Below the pieces are notes generated by a model that searched no databases, was not told the origin of the DNA, and worked only from the letters and a program-made list of their open reading frames with translations. This document shows positions 44,566-56,857 of a stretch of DNA of 64,000 bases, piece after piece (the first letter of the stretch is position 1; each line of letters opens with the position of its first letter). A program made the translations under genes and the position numbers. The stretch comes from Malaya genurostris (lineage: Eukaryota; Arthropoda; Insecta; Diptera; Culicidae), in NCBI RefSeq assembly GCF_030247185.1, contig NC_080570.1, forward strand, positions 100,211,545 to 100,275,544, given 5' to 3'.

Positions 44566-46149
44566 AGGACTATTCACACATATCCGGTCCGGTTCAGTGC
44601 CGGCACGACACCGTGCACGGATACTGATATTATTTCATTCGTTTTCTATGCGCGCATTCACACCTATCCGGCACCGTGACGTTTCAGTGCAGCTCGCCGT
44701 CAGTGTAGCGTCCGTCCGGCAAACTTAAATTCGTCGTTACCGATATTTTTTTATTTTCACTGAAGTCGGTATGTCACTGCCGGAACGGAAACCGCACGGA
44801 AACAGAACGGAAGGGCACAGACTAACAGACAGGACACTCAAATTTGATTCTTCAATCATTTTAACGGTCATTTCGAATATTCCATTATTTGGGACAGTAC
44901 TCACATGTGTCATGATGGCGCCACGTTACCCTATCAAAAACATCATGTCTGTCATCTAGACTGTCTTTATTTTTTTCATTTACCAACAGAGTTGCCATTC
45001 ATACAGAATTACCTGTAATGTATTGATTTGTATACGTCCATGCGAATTTCATGCAGGATACAGATTTAATACATATTGCCAAAGATAAACTGAAGATTAC
45101 AATGTTCCATACGTTTCATTGAAAAATGTTGGGTCAGTAATCGTGAACCAGTTGGTTCAGTAATAATGTAATTTTATTGACCCTCCGTTAACAAGCGTCG
45201 ACTAGTTCCGACAAAATGCCATGGAAACAATACAAGTTAGAAAGGAAGCACACATATGTTTACATTCAGCATATAATGATTTCTTGCCACAACTGATGCT
45301 TCATGGGATGAGGCTATAACAAACTAAATAAATTCTAGACAATGGTTCTAAGTAGTTTTCACTTTCTTATTCTAAGAATCACTGATATAAAGCGAAATTT
45401 CTCAATATCGTTCATACTGTAACTTGATATTTTTCCAAACATAAACAATCATTGTCATAGTTACGACGCATCTAGTGATCAGACACTTGTTGTTTTGCTT
45501 CAAAATACTCAAATTGACAGTGAACCGAGCTCATCGAGGGGTCCTATTCAAATGATACCTAAGAAATCGCAGACTACTCTATCTTGAGTTTATCTTTGAT
45601 ATTGCCTAAACTATATACATAATTGCGCCTACTTCTCATCCTCCAACTCAATAAAAATTCGAACCCGTTTTGTTACAATATTTACTTGCTTCTGGTCTGC
45701 CGCCACTTAATTTCGGGTGAAAACTACCAACACAATAAAAAATAGTCTAGATGAACAAATTTGAGTCGAATAAATGGTTACCCTCCAACATCAAGAAAAA
45801 GTTAAATATATTATCAACGTAATCCAATAAATCATTGTGACGATTCATTTTCAAATATTTTGATGAAATCAGGCATCCCTGCTAGCAGCTGATCGGTGTT
45901 GACAAACGAGGGGAAACCAACTAGTAAAAAAACTTTTACATAACACAAGGGGTGTACAGATAGTAAATAGTTCGCGCAGTACAATATAGGTGGAACTAGT
46001 GCATCACGAAAAATAATTTTTATTAGAATTTACTCATACTGTCATGTCTGTTAGTCTGTGGGAAGGGTTTCGACAAAAAAAGAACGCTGACGGCTCACTG
46101 AAGGTACATTCACTGAACCGTCACGGAACTGAAATGTGTGAATAGTCCT
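44566..46149. mobile_element. 1.58 kb PIF/Harbinger-like TIR element
   Basis: Ends AGGACTATTCACACAT and its inverse, flanked by TTA on both sides (44563-44565, 46150-46152). TTA trinucleotide duplications are typical of PIF/Harbinger. Subterminal CCGGCAC/CCGTGACGG pieces resemble the MITE at 14502. A decayed hAT-like GAGTTGCCATTCATACAG lies near 44990. No transposase. Confidence 0.65.
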
Positions 46150-46162
46150 TTATTCATACTTT

Positions 46163-47212
<1,050 letters not shown>

Positions 47213-47246
47213 CAGGATATTCTAGTTCTAAGTAAAAAGAATTTTT

Positions 47247-47284
47247 AGTAATGACACTTTTAATGATCGTGTAAGGGCCGCTTA
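47247..47284. repeat. Single arm of the GGCCCTTACACG palindrome family
   Basis: AGTAATGACACTTTTAATGA then TCGTGTAAGGGCCGCTTA, identical in core to one arm at 12808-12838. The other arm is missing. Confidence 0.75.
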
Positions 47285-47425
47285 TGTATGAGATTCGATG
47301 CGGACTCCCCTGAGGGCGACATGCTCGCAAAAAAGGATGTTGCCAATGATTTGTTCGGGAAATGTGAGAGCTGGATATCTTGTTAATATGATGTCTTTGC
47401 TTCGAGACAAGTTGTGTCGTACCAA
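47285..47425. repeat. Dispersed repeat fragment (GATGTTGCCAATGATTTGTT)
   Basis: Inverted relative to 51830-51960 and 52255-52370; shares ATTCGATGCGGACTCCCCTG-type and GAGAGCTGGATATCTTGTTA blocks. Confidence 0.7.
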
Positions 47426-48774
47426 GTCAACTGCCAAAAAGATTGAGACCAACTTTGATGATACACACTATTAGTTCTTACAAATACAAGAAGAACCATA
47501 AACACCAAATAATTCCGTCACATTCAATATACAGGGCGTTAGAGCTACAATATAATAGAAACTAAAACCAAAATAGAACTTCTATAATTTTGTATAAGGC
47601 ACTAATTTGAAGGCCAACATAAGATTTTACTGAAGAATGATATTTCTATTATTATCAAAAACAAACCAACCCTCTACAGTTACTTGTTGGAAACTGTACC
47701 ATGGATAATCGTGCAATGAAGACCTTCCGCAGTTTCCAATAACGAAATGAATGATAGCTAATATTTCTAAAAATCAGGTATCATACAATCAAACATAACA
47801 AAATTATCTGTTACTATCACGTGGCATTAGTGACGTTAAATAAAGTGGAATTAAATGCACAATTTTTTTTTCTTGATCATATATTCTCCTGCTATCTCCT
47901 GATTATGTGATAACAGAATTATATTTCATTTGGACTCTTTGTATGTAATCCTTGAAAGTGAGATTCTTATCATATAGCTTGAATATGTTTTAGTAAAGTA
48001 AGAAGTATTCACGTAAAATTTTTATTGCTCAACATAGTTTTAAGGTAAATAATACAATGAGTAGTTACGCAACTGGATGTGTGATATGAGTAACAAAAAT
48101 TCTGAATCGCACTATCTATCAAATCGATAAACCACGTGGATTGAGTTATTTTTTAAATTATAATCGTTTCCTCTGTAATATGAATATTGTAAAATGTTAT
48201 GAAATTGAATTTACAATTTCTTCTAGCGGAGGTTCTTTTTTTTAAAAAAAAGCTAAACCGATCACTTCGGGAGTCAATTGTAGAATATTTTATTTTCAAT
48301 ACATTTTTGACAGTAATATCAGATTGTAATATTAATTTGATTTCAGATCATCAATTTCTCAACTTATATCACATTACGTTATTATTTTGCTGTTTGCTTT
48401 TGGAAAAAAAACTTACGAGTCAAAAGTTTTGTGAAACTCCAAAAATCATAATAGTAAATGCAAAAATTTTATGAATGCATTAAAATAGGACTAAGTTAAT
48501 AAGGTGATACAAAAATGCAAAAGTAAATTTCAATGGAACATCTATTCCTCCAATTCTATGTTGCGTTTTACAAAATGCTTCGACATCCTGTGGCAGTTGG
48601 CCGGAACCTCAACCGTGATCCATAATTTAAAAGTCTTAATTTCCTGATCGTAGTACAGTTATTCTAATCGATAATTTGCGTGCATGTATGGTTAAAGATG
48701 CTGAATGAGTATTTAGTTAGAAATGACTATTTCTATGTTAGCCATTCTTCTTAATTGCTTTGATTTTTGCAGAA
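47426..48774. other. AT-rich stretch, no gene recognised
   Basis: Only random-looking ORFs (the longest 91 codons at 48199-48474, low complexity FKKK/LLFCCLL). No inverted repeat with a clear target duplication was found. Confidence 0.4.
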
Positions 48775-48782
48775 GCAAGCAG

Positions 48783-50129
48783 CAAGGGGCAAATCACTCT
48801 AAACTTTAGTCAATCTCATACTAATAAACTCATGTCATTGAGGTTTCTATACCCGGTGAAAAATGAACGGTGGCCCTACTGAAAAATGGGTGGCCAACAC
48901 GTTTCCTGATGAAAACAAAACAATATGTAAAAGCGATTCACACGTAGCATCAAGCGGCTATCACCTGAATGGAACGATTACGGAATAACAACATTAATTG
49001 TAAGCAATTCATATGAAAGGACACTACGTCAAGTTCACGGAACTTTTTAACGTCGGATACGTGAGCAATATTCGGCAAAATAAAATTAATAAACCAATAT
49101 GGACGTCGACCGAAGTTGATTGATCGTCTGAACTGTGTTTAATGCATTCGTTTCCTGATGAAAACAAACCAATCTCATTTGCATTTGTGGTTGTAAGTGA
49201 GCTGTCAGAGAGCCTAATTCCAAAATAATTTTCTCTAATCTCATTTAATCCCAACTAGTCTAGATAAGTTTGGGTAATTTAAAACTAATCCAACCTAGTT
49301 TTGCCTAATCTTGTTTGAAGTGTATCTGTCATTCGAGCTTCCACGCAGAGATGCCATTTATACAGATTTATCTGTATTATGCAGATTTTTACATACGCAT
49401 ACAGATTTTATACAGATTTCTCAAATTAAATACAGATTTATACAGATACCACAAAAAGTAAGAAAGAAATAATGAAACTTTTCCGTCTGAGCGTGTTTGA
49501 TTGCCCATATTAAAATGAAAATTTTTTCGTGCAGCTGTTCAATGATGAACGCTGAAATACATTTATATCATAATTTGAAACCAATTTGAACTGATGTTCA
49601 AGGAAGTCATGGGGTCATGAAACTTTATTGTCAGACTGAAAAGTTGTATGACCTGACTTGACGTTGCGTATTGGGCGTTTGAATTCCAAGTCATCATTTT
49701 CAAACGAAAAAAGTATATGGATTTACAATTCAATTGTGGTTGATAACAAAAACAATTAAATTTCGTCGTTGAATGTTCTTGTCAGTGCGGCAAGGACTTA
49801 CGATATAAAGGAATGCTCCTTGCATCTGCATTCTATAACAATAATCTAATGGAATAAATCTTTAAAAATCATTTTATTTCCGAAATTTCCTTTCATTAGT
49901 GAATACAGATAAATACAGATTATTTATACAAAGCAATACAGATTCTCTATGAAAGTATCTGGCATCTCTGCTCCCACGTTTACAGCTTCTTATGTCAAAA
50001 TAATACTTTTACAGATCTCGGCTAAACTTCTCTAATCCCATTCTAATCCAGCGAGATCCCTGCGAAACTTTTTTACTCCCGGTAAAACTTGTTTGAACTC
50101 AGACAAAGTTTAGAGTGATTTGCCCCTTG
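48783..50129. mobile_element. 1.35 kb non-autonomous hAT element, CAAGGGGCAAATCACTC ends
   Basis: Inverted ends CAAGGGGCAAATCACTCTAA(ACTTT) and an exact 8 bp duplication GCAAGCAG (48775-48782, 50130-50137). No transposase. It contains a second hAT element at 49346-49970; a 76-codon ORF at 49024-49254 has no recognisable features. Confidence 0.88.
49346..49970. mobile_element. 625 bp hAT MITE (CAGAGATGCCA family)
   Basis: Ends CAGAGATGCCAT and, inverted, CAGAGATGCCAGATAC. Duplicated octamer CTTCCACG/CTCCCACG with one mismatch. Subterminal TACAGATTT repeats, as in other members at 24124 and (different body) 63675. Confidence 0.85.
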
Positions 50130-50137
50130 GCAAGCAG

Positions 50138-51139
50138 TAACATGGCTTCTCAGTAGGTTCAAACGTTGTGGAAAACCCTGCACTCGTATTACTTCTGTAA
50201 ATCAAATCTATGCGAAGAAGCGTTAAATTGTGTTTAATATGATAAAACCATGAGAAAATAAATCATCCATGGAATTAAAAGATTAGACTTGCCTTAATAA
50301 TCAATATTCAGAATGTATTTTTGTCACTGTATTTGCATTGCATATTGATATTGCGTATTGGACTTCTGACATCTGAATATCATTATCTGCTAGTGAAAAT
50401 TGCTGCATTGATGATAATAGTGGGAATGATCATTCATAATCATATGTGATTTTAAAGAATATCACTGTAGATATTTCAGTCCATTTTCAAAATCATAAAT
50501 AAAATAGATATCTAACCAACCCGAAAGATTATCAAAAGTGTTGTTACAATTATATATGCAAAATAAATTCTTTTGTTTTAATTCTTATATACACCATATA
50601 AACTGCAAAGTTTTCACTTTACAAAACTGATTGTCCTTATATGTGATTCAACTCCAGTTTTTTTAAATCTATCTACCATCACTTGCCGCAAAATTTCAAC
50701 AGCACGGAGAACGGACGTGATAATAGCATTCGGTGAAATCTGCATAAACTGTTTTCATTAGTTTTATTGCAGTAGGAAGTACATTATATGTACATTAGAA
50801 TACGATTTTAAACGACGTTTAAGCTAATTTGTGATGTTCAACGCACACTTTTTATCAGGGCAATATCTACGAGACAATTAAACTTTTTAACTTCAGCAAA
50901 ATATAAAATTGCTTCCATCGCATCGCTAATTTTTGCCTTCAATTTTTTTTCGAACACTTGCACTTTTGATTGCTGGCATTTTGACTCGTAGTGAGTCAAA
51001 AATTGACTCAATGTAAGCGCTATTTGTGCCTGATGATACCTGCTCTTGAAATGGTAGAGAATGGCACATGGCGGAATAGCAACCAGCAAGAAAAAGCAGG
51101 ATCTCTTCTCTCTTGCGAGTCGCTCAGGCAGTCACATAT
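50138..51139. other. Stretch with one possible short minus-strand ORF
   Basis: Mostly AT-rich unique DNA. The minus strand 51089-50838 encodes 83 residues with a helical-looking, non-repetitive sequence (LTLSQFLTHYESKCQQSKVQ). I do not recognise it and see no splice or promoter support, so I do not call it a gene. Confidence 0.3.
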
Positions 51140-51376
51140 CATAAATCAAATAAACATAGATTTCCCAGTGTAATAGTAATGTAGTTGAGCAACACGTGAC
51201 AGCAAAAGCACCGTCTGGTGAAGAATGGGTGCGTAAATGCTCCTAAAATGGATGCATAAAATTGCCTGCGCATTTAACACAACCACAGTAGCTAATGGAA
51301 AAAGTACACCCGTTTCTCATTAGAGACGCTGTTAGTGTCACCGTACAGTGGCAAATCTATGTTTATTTGATTTATG
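51140..51376. repeat. Inverted repeat, 24 bp perfect arms
   Basis: CATAAATCAAATAAACATAG(ATTT) at 51140-51163 and its reverse complement at 51353-51376, with about 190 bp between. Possibly a small MITE; no target duplication identified. Confidence 0.65.
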
Positions 51377-51397
51377 CACATATTAAGCATGGCTTTT

Positions 51398-51805
51398 CCC
51401 GAATAAAAAATATTGTAGAAAAACAATACGATTTGCTATTACAAAACCTTCCACCATTTTGCTTTGACAATTGAAAAATATTTCAATGTATTGTTATACA
51501 CTATTCAATTAAATGTGAACATGCTTTTTACAATAGAATGTATAGGTTGTTAAGTATCGTAACAATTCAAATCATAAAATTTTCTCATACATGTTTTCTT
51601 GGAAAACAATTAAATATACAGTTTGCATATTGTTCGAAACACCACGTGTACAATAAATTCAATTGTAGAATCGAATAAACAATATATTGAATAGTTGGAA
51701 ACGAAAAAAATCTTGTCAAGATACAATAAAATGTATTTTAACCAATAGATCTAATTGTGAATTAATTGTTTATGCTGTAAAATCAATGGTTTATTTTTTT
51801 ACGGG
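51398..51805. mobile_element. 408 bp MITE with CCCG termini, copy 2
   Basis: Full-length inverted match to 31449-31854. Flanks share only TT, consistent with a 2 bp duplication. Confidence 0.85.
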
Positions 51806-52530
51806 TTGCCTCGTCCGGCATTACATGCTTTCAAAGATATAATATTAACAAGATATCCAGCTCTCTCATTTTCCGAACAAATCATTGGCAACATCCTTTT
51901 TTGAGAACATGGCGCCCTCAGGCGAGTCTGCATCGAATCTCGTGCATAAAAGTAGGGGAGAGAAATGTCAAATTCGTACGCGCCAAAATAGCAGAACTGC
52001 GCACCTATACAATTGACATGACATGTTGAATGTGATGCAGTTCGACGGCGTTGCTGAACTGAAGATTGATTTCGCTCCAAGCTGATAGGGTCTGGTAATA
52101 CGTAATATTCGGCTAAAAAATTATTAAATTAATCTTGACGTCAACCGAAGTTTGCTGATCGTCTGAATCGTGTTTAATGCAGGCCTTTCCTGATGAAAAC
52201 AAACCAATCTCATTTTCATTTGTGGCTGTATGTAAGCTTTTTTAGAAAAGCAAAGCAATCATATTATCAAGATATCCAGCTTTCACATTCTCCAAACAAA
52301 TCATTAGCAACATTCTTTTTTGCGAGCATAGCGCCCTCAGGGGAATCCACATCGAATCTCGCACCTAGAAATAGGGTAAAAATGTCAAATTCGTATGCGC
52401 CTAAATAGCATCACTTCGTACCCATACAATTGACATGATATGTTGAATGTGATGCCGTGCGATGGCGTAACTGAACTGAAGAATGATTTCGCTACAAGCT
52501 GACAGGGTCTGCAGAAAAATCAATATAGTG
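51806..52530. repeat. Two direct copies of a ~270 bp dispersed repeat
   Basis: 51835-52095 and 52258-52515 share AAGATATCCAGCT, CAAATCATT(G/A)GCAACAT, ATACAATTGACATGA, TGTTGAATGTGATGC and an end GCTGA(T/C)AGGGTCTG. Further fragments lie at 21028-21085 and 47285-47425. No coding content. Confidence 0.75.
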
Positions 52531-52884
52531 CTGCAGACATTGTTTGTTGCAGACTTTTAAAGATCGAATTTATCGCAGACTTACAGACTTTGAAATTACC
52601 GCGACGTTGTTTTTACCGCCAAGTTGTATATTGTCGCTGCAGTTGAGGTCTGAAAACGCAAGCAGCGATAATCGTTTCACGCCAATCCATAACGTCGCTA
52701 TTAGTGCATCACCACACGAATAAAGCGCGGTACTTGTGACAGCATATATTCCACGTCGAACGTAATAATAATGATTTTAAACTGCAACAAGAATGTCATA
52801 GCGATACTGAAGCCTGCAGACATTTTTAGGATTTACAGACTTTTTCAACCCTGTCTGAAGATATTTGAAATTTTTACATGGCAT
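52531..52884. other. Decayed hAT MITE sequence, no gene
   Basis: CTGCAGACATT and TTTACAGACTTT motifs as in the 24124 family; its end CATGGCATCTCTG (to about 53198) was split by the copy C insertion. Confidence 0.5.
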
Positions 52885-53184
52885 CAGCGCTGCCAACTAT
52901 ACCGATTTCTCGGTATTTATACCGATTTTTGGACTCGATACAGGAATACAGATATGCTCTCTCAAAATACCGATATTTCAATTTTCATACAGATAAATAC
53001 CGATTTGCAGTTTTTGTATTGGATTTCATAGGGGTAAACCATGTCGAGCAACCTTTTTTGTTTTTTTTTTGGTCGCAAAATCAGTTTTCGCACTAAATCT
53101 ATGTTTGATTTTTCGAGAAAGATATTGTACAGATAGATTTTTCCGCCAAATACAGATTTTTGGAAAAAACAGTTGACAGCACTG
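52885..53184. mobile_element. 300 bp hAT MITE (CAGCGCTGCCAACT family), copy C
   Basis: Same ends as copy A and an exact 8 bp duplication CATGGCAT (52877-52884, 53185-53192), inside an older CAGAGATGCCATG MITE end. It sits about 170 bases upstream of the SF3A1 start codon. Confidence 0.92.
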
Positions 53185-53352
53185 CATGGCATCTCTGTCC
53201 ACCTTTCATTTCAATGTGAATGTGCCAATAGTGGAGTATTTTGTGGTAGCGTGTATTTAAACCGAGTGTCGCCGTTTTTGGTGGAGATTGCATTCGATAC
53301 TTCCTATAAAAAATATTTTGGTTCGGAAAGTGTTAAGTTTTTTTCGTATACC

Positions 53353-56300
53353 ATGAGCGAAGTAATTGTGCAATGTTCTACAGAGCCCGAAGATGGCGGG
53401 GATAAGCCAGCACCGACTTTATCTGGGCCAATTGTGGGTATTATTTACCCACCGCCTGAAGTTCGCAGTAAGTGTATGATATTAAAGAAAAAAAAAAACA
53501 AAATATTTAGATATGTTTTCTATAGATATTGTTGATAAAACTGCCAGCTTTGTTGCACGTAATGGACCTGAATTTGAAAGTCGCATTCGGCAAAACGAAT
53601 TGGGAAATCCTAAGTTCAATTTCTTGAGTCCTGGAGATCCTTATCATGCGTACTATCAGCACAAAGTACGGGAAATTCGTGAAGGGCGAAACGACGTGAG
53701 TTCTGCGGTAGTTCCTGCCGGAATTCAACAGCTTAAAACTGCTGCAAGTGCTGCTGCTCAATTAAAACAGCAGGAACTATTAAAATCCGTGCGAGAGGAA
53801 CAATTTGTTCCAAAGGATCCTCCACAAGAGTTTGAGTTTATAGCGGATCCTCCTTCAATATCAGCACTTGATTTGGACATTGTTAAGTTAACGGCTCAGT
53901 TTGTTGCTCGTAACGGGAGACTTTTCCTGACTAATTTAATGAACAGGGAACAAAGAAACTATCAATTTGATTTTTTGCGACCTCAACATTCTTTGTTTCA
54001 ATATTTTACAAAACTTCTTGAACAGTATACAAAGATTCTAGTTCCTCCTAAGGATCTGATGAATAAACTGAAGATCGAAAGCGCTCCTGGTCGGAGCAGT
54101 ATGAATGTTGTTCTCGAGCAGGTCAAATATAGGGCCAATTGGAACAAACATCAGGATATGCAAAGACGAAGAGAAGAAGAAAAGGTAGAGCGAGAGCGAG
54201 TTGCATACGCGCAGATTGATTGGCACGATTTTGTTGTAGTCGAAGTTGTGGACTATCAACCATATGAGAGTGGTAATTTTCCACCACCAACTACTCCGGA
54301 TGAGGTGGGAGCTCGAGTGCTAATGGAGGAGCGTTTAACAGAAGACGATCATGATATTGAGATGCAAATAGAGTCCAACGATGAGGAAAGTGATGATGAC
54401 AGACCAACAAATACAAATGTGAGATTATCTAAGATGGAGAACCGCTTGGGACAAATAACGACGCAACGGAAAGATAATAATCAGGTTCAAGATATGGATG
54501 AGTCTACCTCATCAAGCGATGAAGATGAATTGGAGCGTCCAGGTCGGGACAAAGTAATTCCATCTGCACCACAACCTCCACCAATAGCCCCTCCCACACA
54601 CGATAAGGTTATTGTTAAAAAATATGATCCCAAGCAGTCTCAGAAAATTCAAAAACCTCCGAGTGTTGTTGGTGATGATTTTCTTATATCCCCAATAACA
54701 GGAGAGAAAATTCCTGCTTCGAAAGTGGCAGAGCATATGCGTATAGGACTGCTGGATCCACGTTGGGTCGAACAACGGGACAAGCACATTGAAAAAGTGG
54801 CGCAGGAGAACGTATATGCCCCAGGCGCTGCTATCGAGGCAAGTTTGAAACAGTTAGCTGAACGACGTACCGATATTTTTGGTGTTGGCGATGAGGAAGC
54901 TGCAATTGGTAAGAAACTTGGCGAAGAGGAAACTAAAAAGGACGATAGAGTTACTTGGGATGGACACACATCAAGTGTGGAAGCTGCTACTCGTGCGGCT
55001 AGGGCTAATATAACATTGGAAGCTCAAATACATCAAATTCATAAAAGTAAGGGTCTGATAACTGATGAAGAGAAGGAAAAAATTGGTCCTAAACCAATTC
55101 CCGGAACTGTGGCTCTTGCGCCACCGAAACCTCCTGCGCCGGTTCCCCAACCACCTCCACATACCACTGCATCGCAATCGCATCAACAACAACCGAAATC
55201 AATTCAAGTTCCTCAACATCCACACCACCAACACCAAGTTCAACCGCCACCATCTATGATGATGCCTATGGGTATGGGTATGGGACCGCCACCCATGATG
55301 CCCCCGCCATTCTCCGTCGGTTTTGGAGTTCCACCGATGCCTCCGCATGGTGTTCCAACAATGGCTCCGGTTCCGAATATTACCGAATCATCAGCCGGTG
55401 GGGGCGTTCCGCTCATCGATATCGATGAACCACTAAATAAAAAACCACGTACTGAAGATCATTTGATAGAGGAAAACGTATTCATGCAACGTCACAAAGG
55501 ACCGGTAACAATACAGGTGCAGTGTCCAAATCTGTCCGAAAAAAGTGAGTGGAAGTTATGCGGGCAGACCATCTCTATACAACTACAGCTCACTGATTCT
55601 GTAAGCACCATGAAAGGAAAACTGCAAGCGGAAACTGGAATGCCTCCAGCGAAACAAAAGATATTTTACGAGGTGAGATTACTGTAATTAGCATAAGCAT
55701 GAAACTTTTTTTATTTCATGGTATTCAAGCTAATATAGGAAAATGGTATCTATATTCATTCCATACCATATTTTTATGACTCCTTCACATATCTTTGTAA
55801 TCGGTTTTAGAACCTTTGCGTCAAACATAGAAACATTTTATTCTATTTATGCTTCGTCTTCGAAGCAAGCAAGCAAGCAGTTCAACATAAGCCGCTAAGC
55901 AGACGAATAGTTCAAATCGACTAGTAAGTCGAGAATTTGTTTATGTTCGTCAATAAGGACGATACACTTTGATGTATTATGAAACAGCCCCAACTCAAGT
56001 AGAGTTTGAGCTCTGCTTAGCGGTTTATGTAGAACTGCTCGGTGGCATAACAGTTCAACATAAACTGTTATGCACTGACAAGTCTAGGGCGAAACGTAAA
56101 GAAATGATTATTGAGTTTATTGTAAAAATCTTTATCTAAGCCTTAAAAAATAGGTAAAACTGCGAAGCTGCGAATAATACGGATAAAGTAATTCTATTCC
56201 CTGTAATTATTTCTCTTGTCAGTATCAATAATAAATTAATTCCGTTTAGACATATGTGCTATTGAAAGGTTGCTAGTTATTACATTATTAAGTACCTGCG

Positions 56301-56554
56301 ATGCAAAATAATATGTCCGACAAATGTCGTACACGCATTCTATTTTATTACAATATCAATACAATGCAAATTCAAATACAAAGAGAACTACACCAGCAGC
56401 ATAGACTCAAAGTTAAATGTGATGGTATTAATGTCAATTTTCTTCTTCTCAGGGAATGTTCTTCAAGGATAGCAACACTGTTGCCTACTATAATTTGCTT
56501 AGCGGAGCTACAGTTGTATTACAGCTCAAAGAACGTGGTGGACGTAAAAAGTAA
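53353..56554 (+). CDS. SF3A1: Splicing factor 3A subunit 1
   Basis: Three exons (53353-53467, 53526-55672, 56453-56554) join in phase to 787 residues, close to the human length. SF3A1 is part of the SF3a complex of the U2 snRNP and acts in branch-site recognition in the nucleus. Exon 1 ends IVGIIYPPPEVR and exon 2 opens NIVDKTASFVARNGPEFESR, the first SURP module. A second SURP module (IVKLTAQFVARNGRLFL) follows, then a charged region, an acidic Ser/Asp stretch, the SPITGEKIPASKVAEHMRIG segment, a Pro/Met/His-rich linker, and a C-terminal ubiquitin-like domain (VTIQVQCPNL..QLTDSVSTMKGKL) ending LKERGGRKK in exon 3. Intron 2 (780 bp) has a small inverted repeat (about 55875-55905 with 56011-56040). 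No damage seen. It converges with the xylulokinase gene. Confidence 0.97.
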
Positions 56555-56857
56555 ATTCTTCTGAGAAACCAAGGCAAGAGAAATGTGTTTCTTTCCATTA
56601 ATGAATATATTCTATAAACTACATAAACTAACTGCTACGCTGGTGGTAAGTTACACGTTTAATAAATTCTATTTCCTTAAACATCTAACAAGTAATAAAA
56701 TCAACAAAATTGCTGTATGCAGTTTACTAGTACGGTAAGTAATCACTATGGGAAAATATTAAGAAAGCCCCGTATTTTGACCGAGTTGGAATGTTTGTCG
56801 CAAGCGCATAACTTCAAGCAGGAATGTTGTTAAATCAGTCATCTCTATTAAGGAGGC
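56555..56857. other. Convergent 3' intergenic region
   Basis: About 300 bases between two stop codons. An AATAAA for SF3A1 lies at about 56658. No canonical hexamer was found for the minus-strand gene. No other feature seen. Confidence 0.6.
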
